Assembly (NCBI GenBank): GCA_041391385.1
Contig: JAWKOD010000003.1
Coordinates: forward strand, 62,001 to 126,000
DNA from: CANIGN01 sp041391385
GTDB taxonomy: Bacteria; Bdellovibrionota; UBA2428
Length of the DNA: 64,000 nucleotides
Reading direction: 5' to 3'
Under the pieces are notes generated by a model. That model made no database searches. It was not told the DNA's origin and worked only from the letters and a program-made list of their open reading frames with translations. Position numbers and translations under genes: made by a program. Every line of letters begins with the position of its first letter. Position 1 is the first letter of the stretch. Below, in pieces: positions 63,455 through 64,000 of this stretch.

Positions 63455-64000
63455 AGCCATTAAAACGCCTCTTATAAAAGACCCACTCAGTTCGAATGTT
63501 TTACTCAAACTAGAATACAAGCAACCTGGGTCCTCCTATAAAATTAGAGGGCTCACAGAACTGTTCAAACAATTCCCCGCGCTTCCAAATGAAATAGAAG
63601 TTTTAAGTGCAGGTAACATGGCCAGAACGCTCCTTATGATGGCCTCAAAGAAAAGTCGAATTACTGTCTGTGTACCTGATTACATTCCGAAAAACAAAGA
63701 AGAAAAGCTCAACGCTTTCTCTTGCAAATTAAAAAAAATGCCAATTAAGGAGCTATGGAAGAAAGTTGAAGAATACAAATATAAAAGCGGTGAATTTTTG
63801 ATTCACCCTTGCGACAGTCCCGAGATACTCTCTGGATACTCAAGCTTGATTGACGAAGTGCTTGAAGAAAAGCTCAGTCCCGCAGAAGTTCATATCCCCT
63901 TTGGCGTTGGAGGGCTTTTCATTGGAGTCGCTCGTAAAATTAGAAAGCATCTACCCAACACAAGGATCACGGCCGTTGAAAGCAGTTACTCACATCCATT
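63441..64000 (+). CDS. PLP-dependent dehydratase/synthase-like protein, cut by the window edge
   Basis: At least 186 residues; the 3' end lies beyond the window. LLKLEYKQPGSSYKIRGL (residues 22-39) is the fold-II PLP lysine site (S-x-K-I-R-G) of threonine/serine dehydratases and cysteine-synthase relatives; SAGNMARTL follows as the usual phosphate/substrate loop (SAGNHAxG in most). VGGLFIGVARKI near the end is the PLP phosphate-binding region. It starts inside the cyclodeaminase-like gene (14-nt overlap), so the two proteins are made together. Confidence 0.8.
   Translation, partial: MSTIEAIKTPLIKDPLSSNVLLKLEYKQPGSSYKIRGLTELFKQFPALPNEIEVLSAGNMARTLLMMASKKSRITVCVPDYIPKNKEEKLNAFSCKLKKMPIKELWKKVEEYKYKSGEFLIHPCDSPEILSGYSSLIDEVLEEKLSPAEVHIPFGVGGLFIGVARKIRKHLPNTRITAVESSYSHP

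Overview
The window looks like chromosomal DNA of a Gram-negative bacterium of moderate-to-low GC. LolA-like carrier, MMPL exporter, lipoproteins with lipoboxes and outer-membrane barrels all point to two membranes. The gene style (many small exported proteins, exported uracil-DNA-glycosylase-like protein, c-type cytochrome/barrel proteins, AstA/AstD) suggests a bdellovibrio-like or other former-deltaproteobacterial lineage, but no rRNA or other lineage marker is present, so this is a weak inference. No tRNA, rRNA, CRISPR array or transposase was seen.

Layout. 0.1-7.1 kb: housekeeping and exported proteins (tandem UDG-like exported protein, HI0933-like flavoprotein, BCP peroxiredoxin, FAH-family hydrolase, a protein of five 36-residue repeats). 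7.1-30.7 kb: a type II polyketide locus of the aryl-polyene/flexirubin/xanthomonadin kind. It holds two ketosynthases, a chain-length-factor-like partner, two acyl carrier proteins, a phosphopantetheinyl transferase, two hotdog dehydratases, a ketoreductase, an aromatic-acid ligase, an aromatic ammonia-lyase, a flavin halogenase-like enzyme, a RetSat/CrtI-like oxidoreductase, a PlsC acyltransferase, a glycosyltransferase-DUF2062-acyltransferase fusion, LolA-like and MMPL exporters and a polysaccharide deacetylase. Several of these are broken: the ammonia-lyase (about four frameshifts), the ketoreductase 5' end, the acyltransferase half of the fusion, and an inserted EamA transporter gene flanked by long inverted repeats. 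A further 2 kb (25-27 kb) is decayed coding sequence. The locus therefore seems to be losing function, while its core synthase genes remain open.

30.7-41 kb: a Ser/Gly-rich surface protein and a giant 2,923-residue NdvB/ChvB-type cyclic beta-glucan synthase. 41-47.8 kb: a divergent pair of paralogous exported proteins, a ComEC-like membrane protein whose start lies in a terminator-like hairpin, astA-astD (arginine succinyltransferase pathway), a lipase and an Hsp20. 47.8-56 kb: a PQQ-type propeller protein, a pseudouridine synthase and an rRNA methyltransferase-like protein in an overlapping pair, and a complete SMC. 56-64 kb: an outer-membrane protein, an operon of a two-haem-motif lipoprotein, a YceI protein and a haem-c/barrel protein, phosphoenolpyruvate carboxylase, and a unit headed by two strong palindromes that leads into an ornithine-cyclodeaminase-like and a PLP dehydratase-like pair cut by the right edge.
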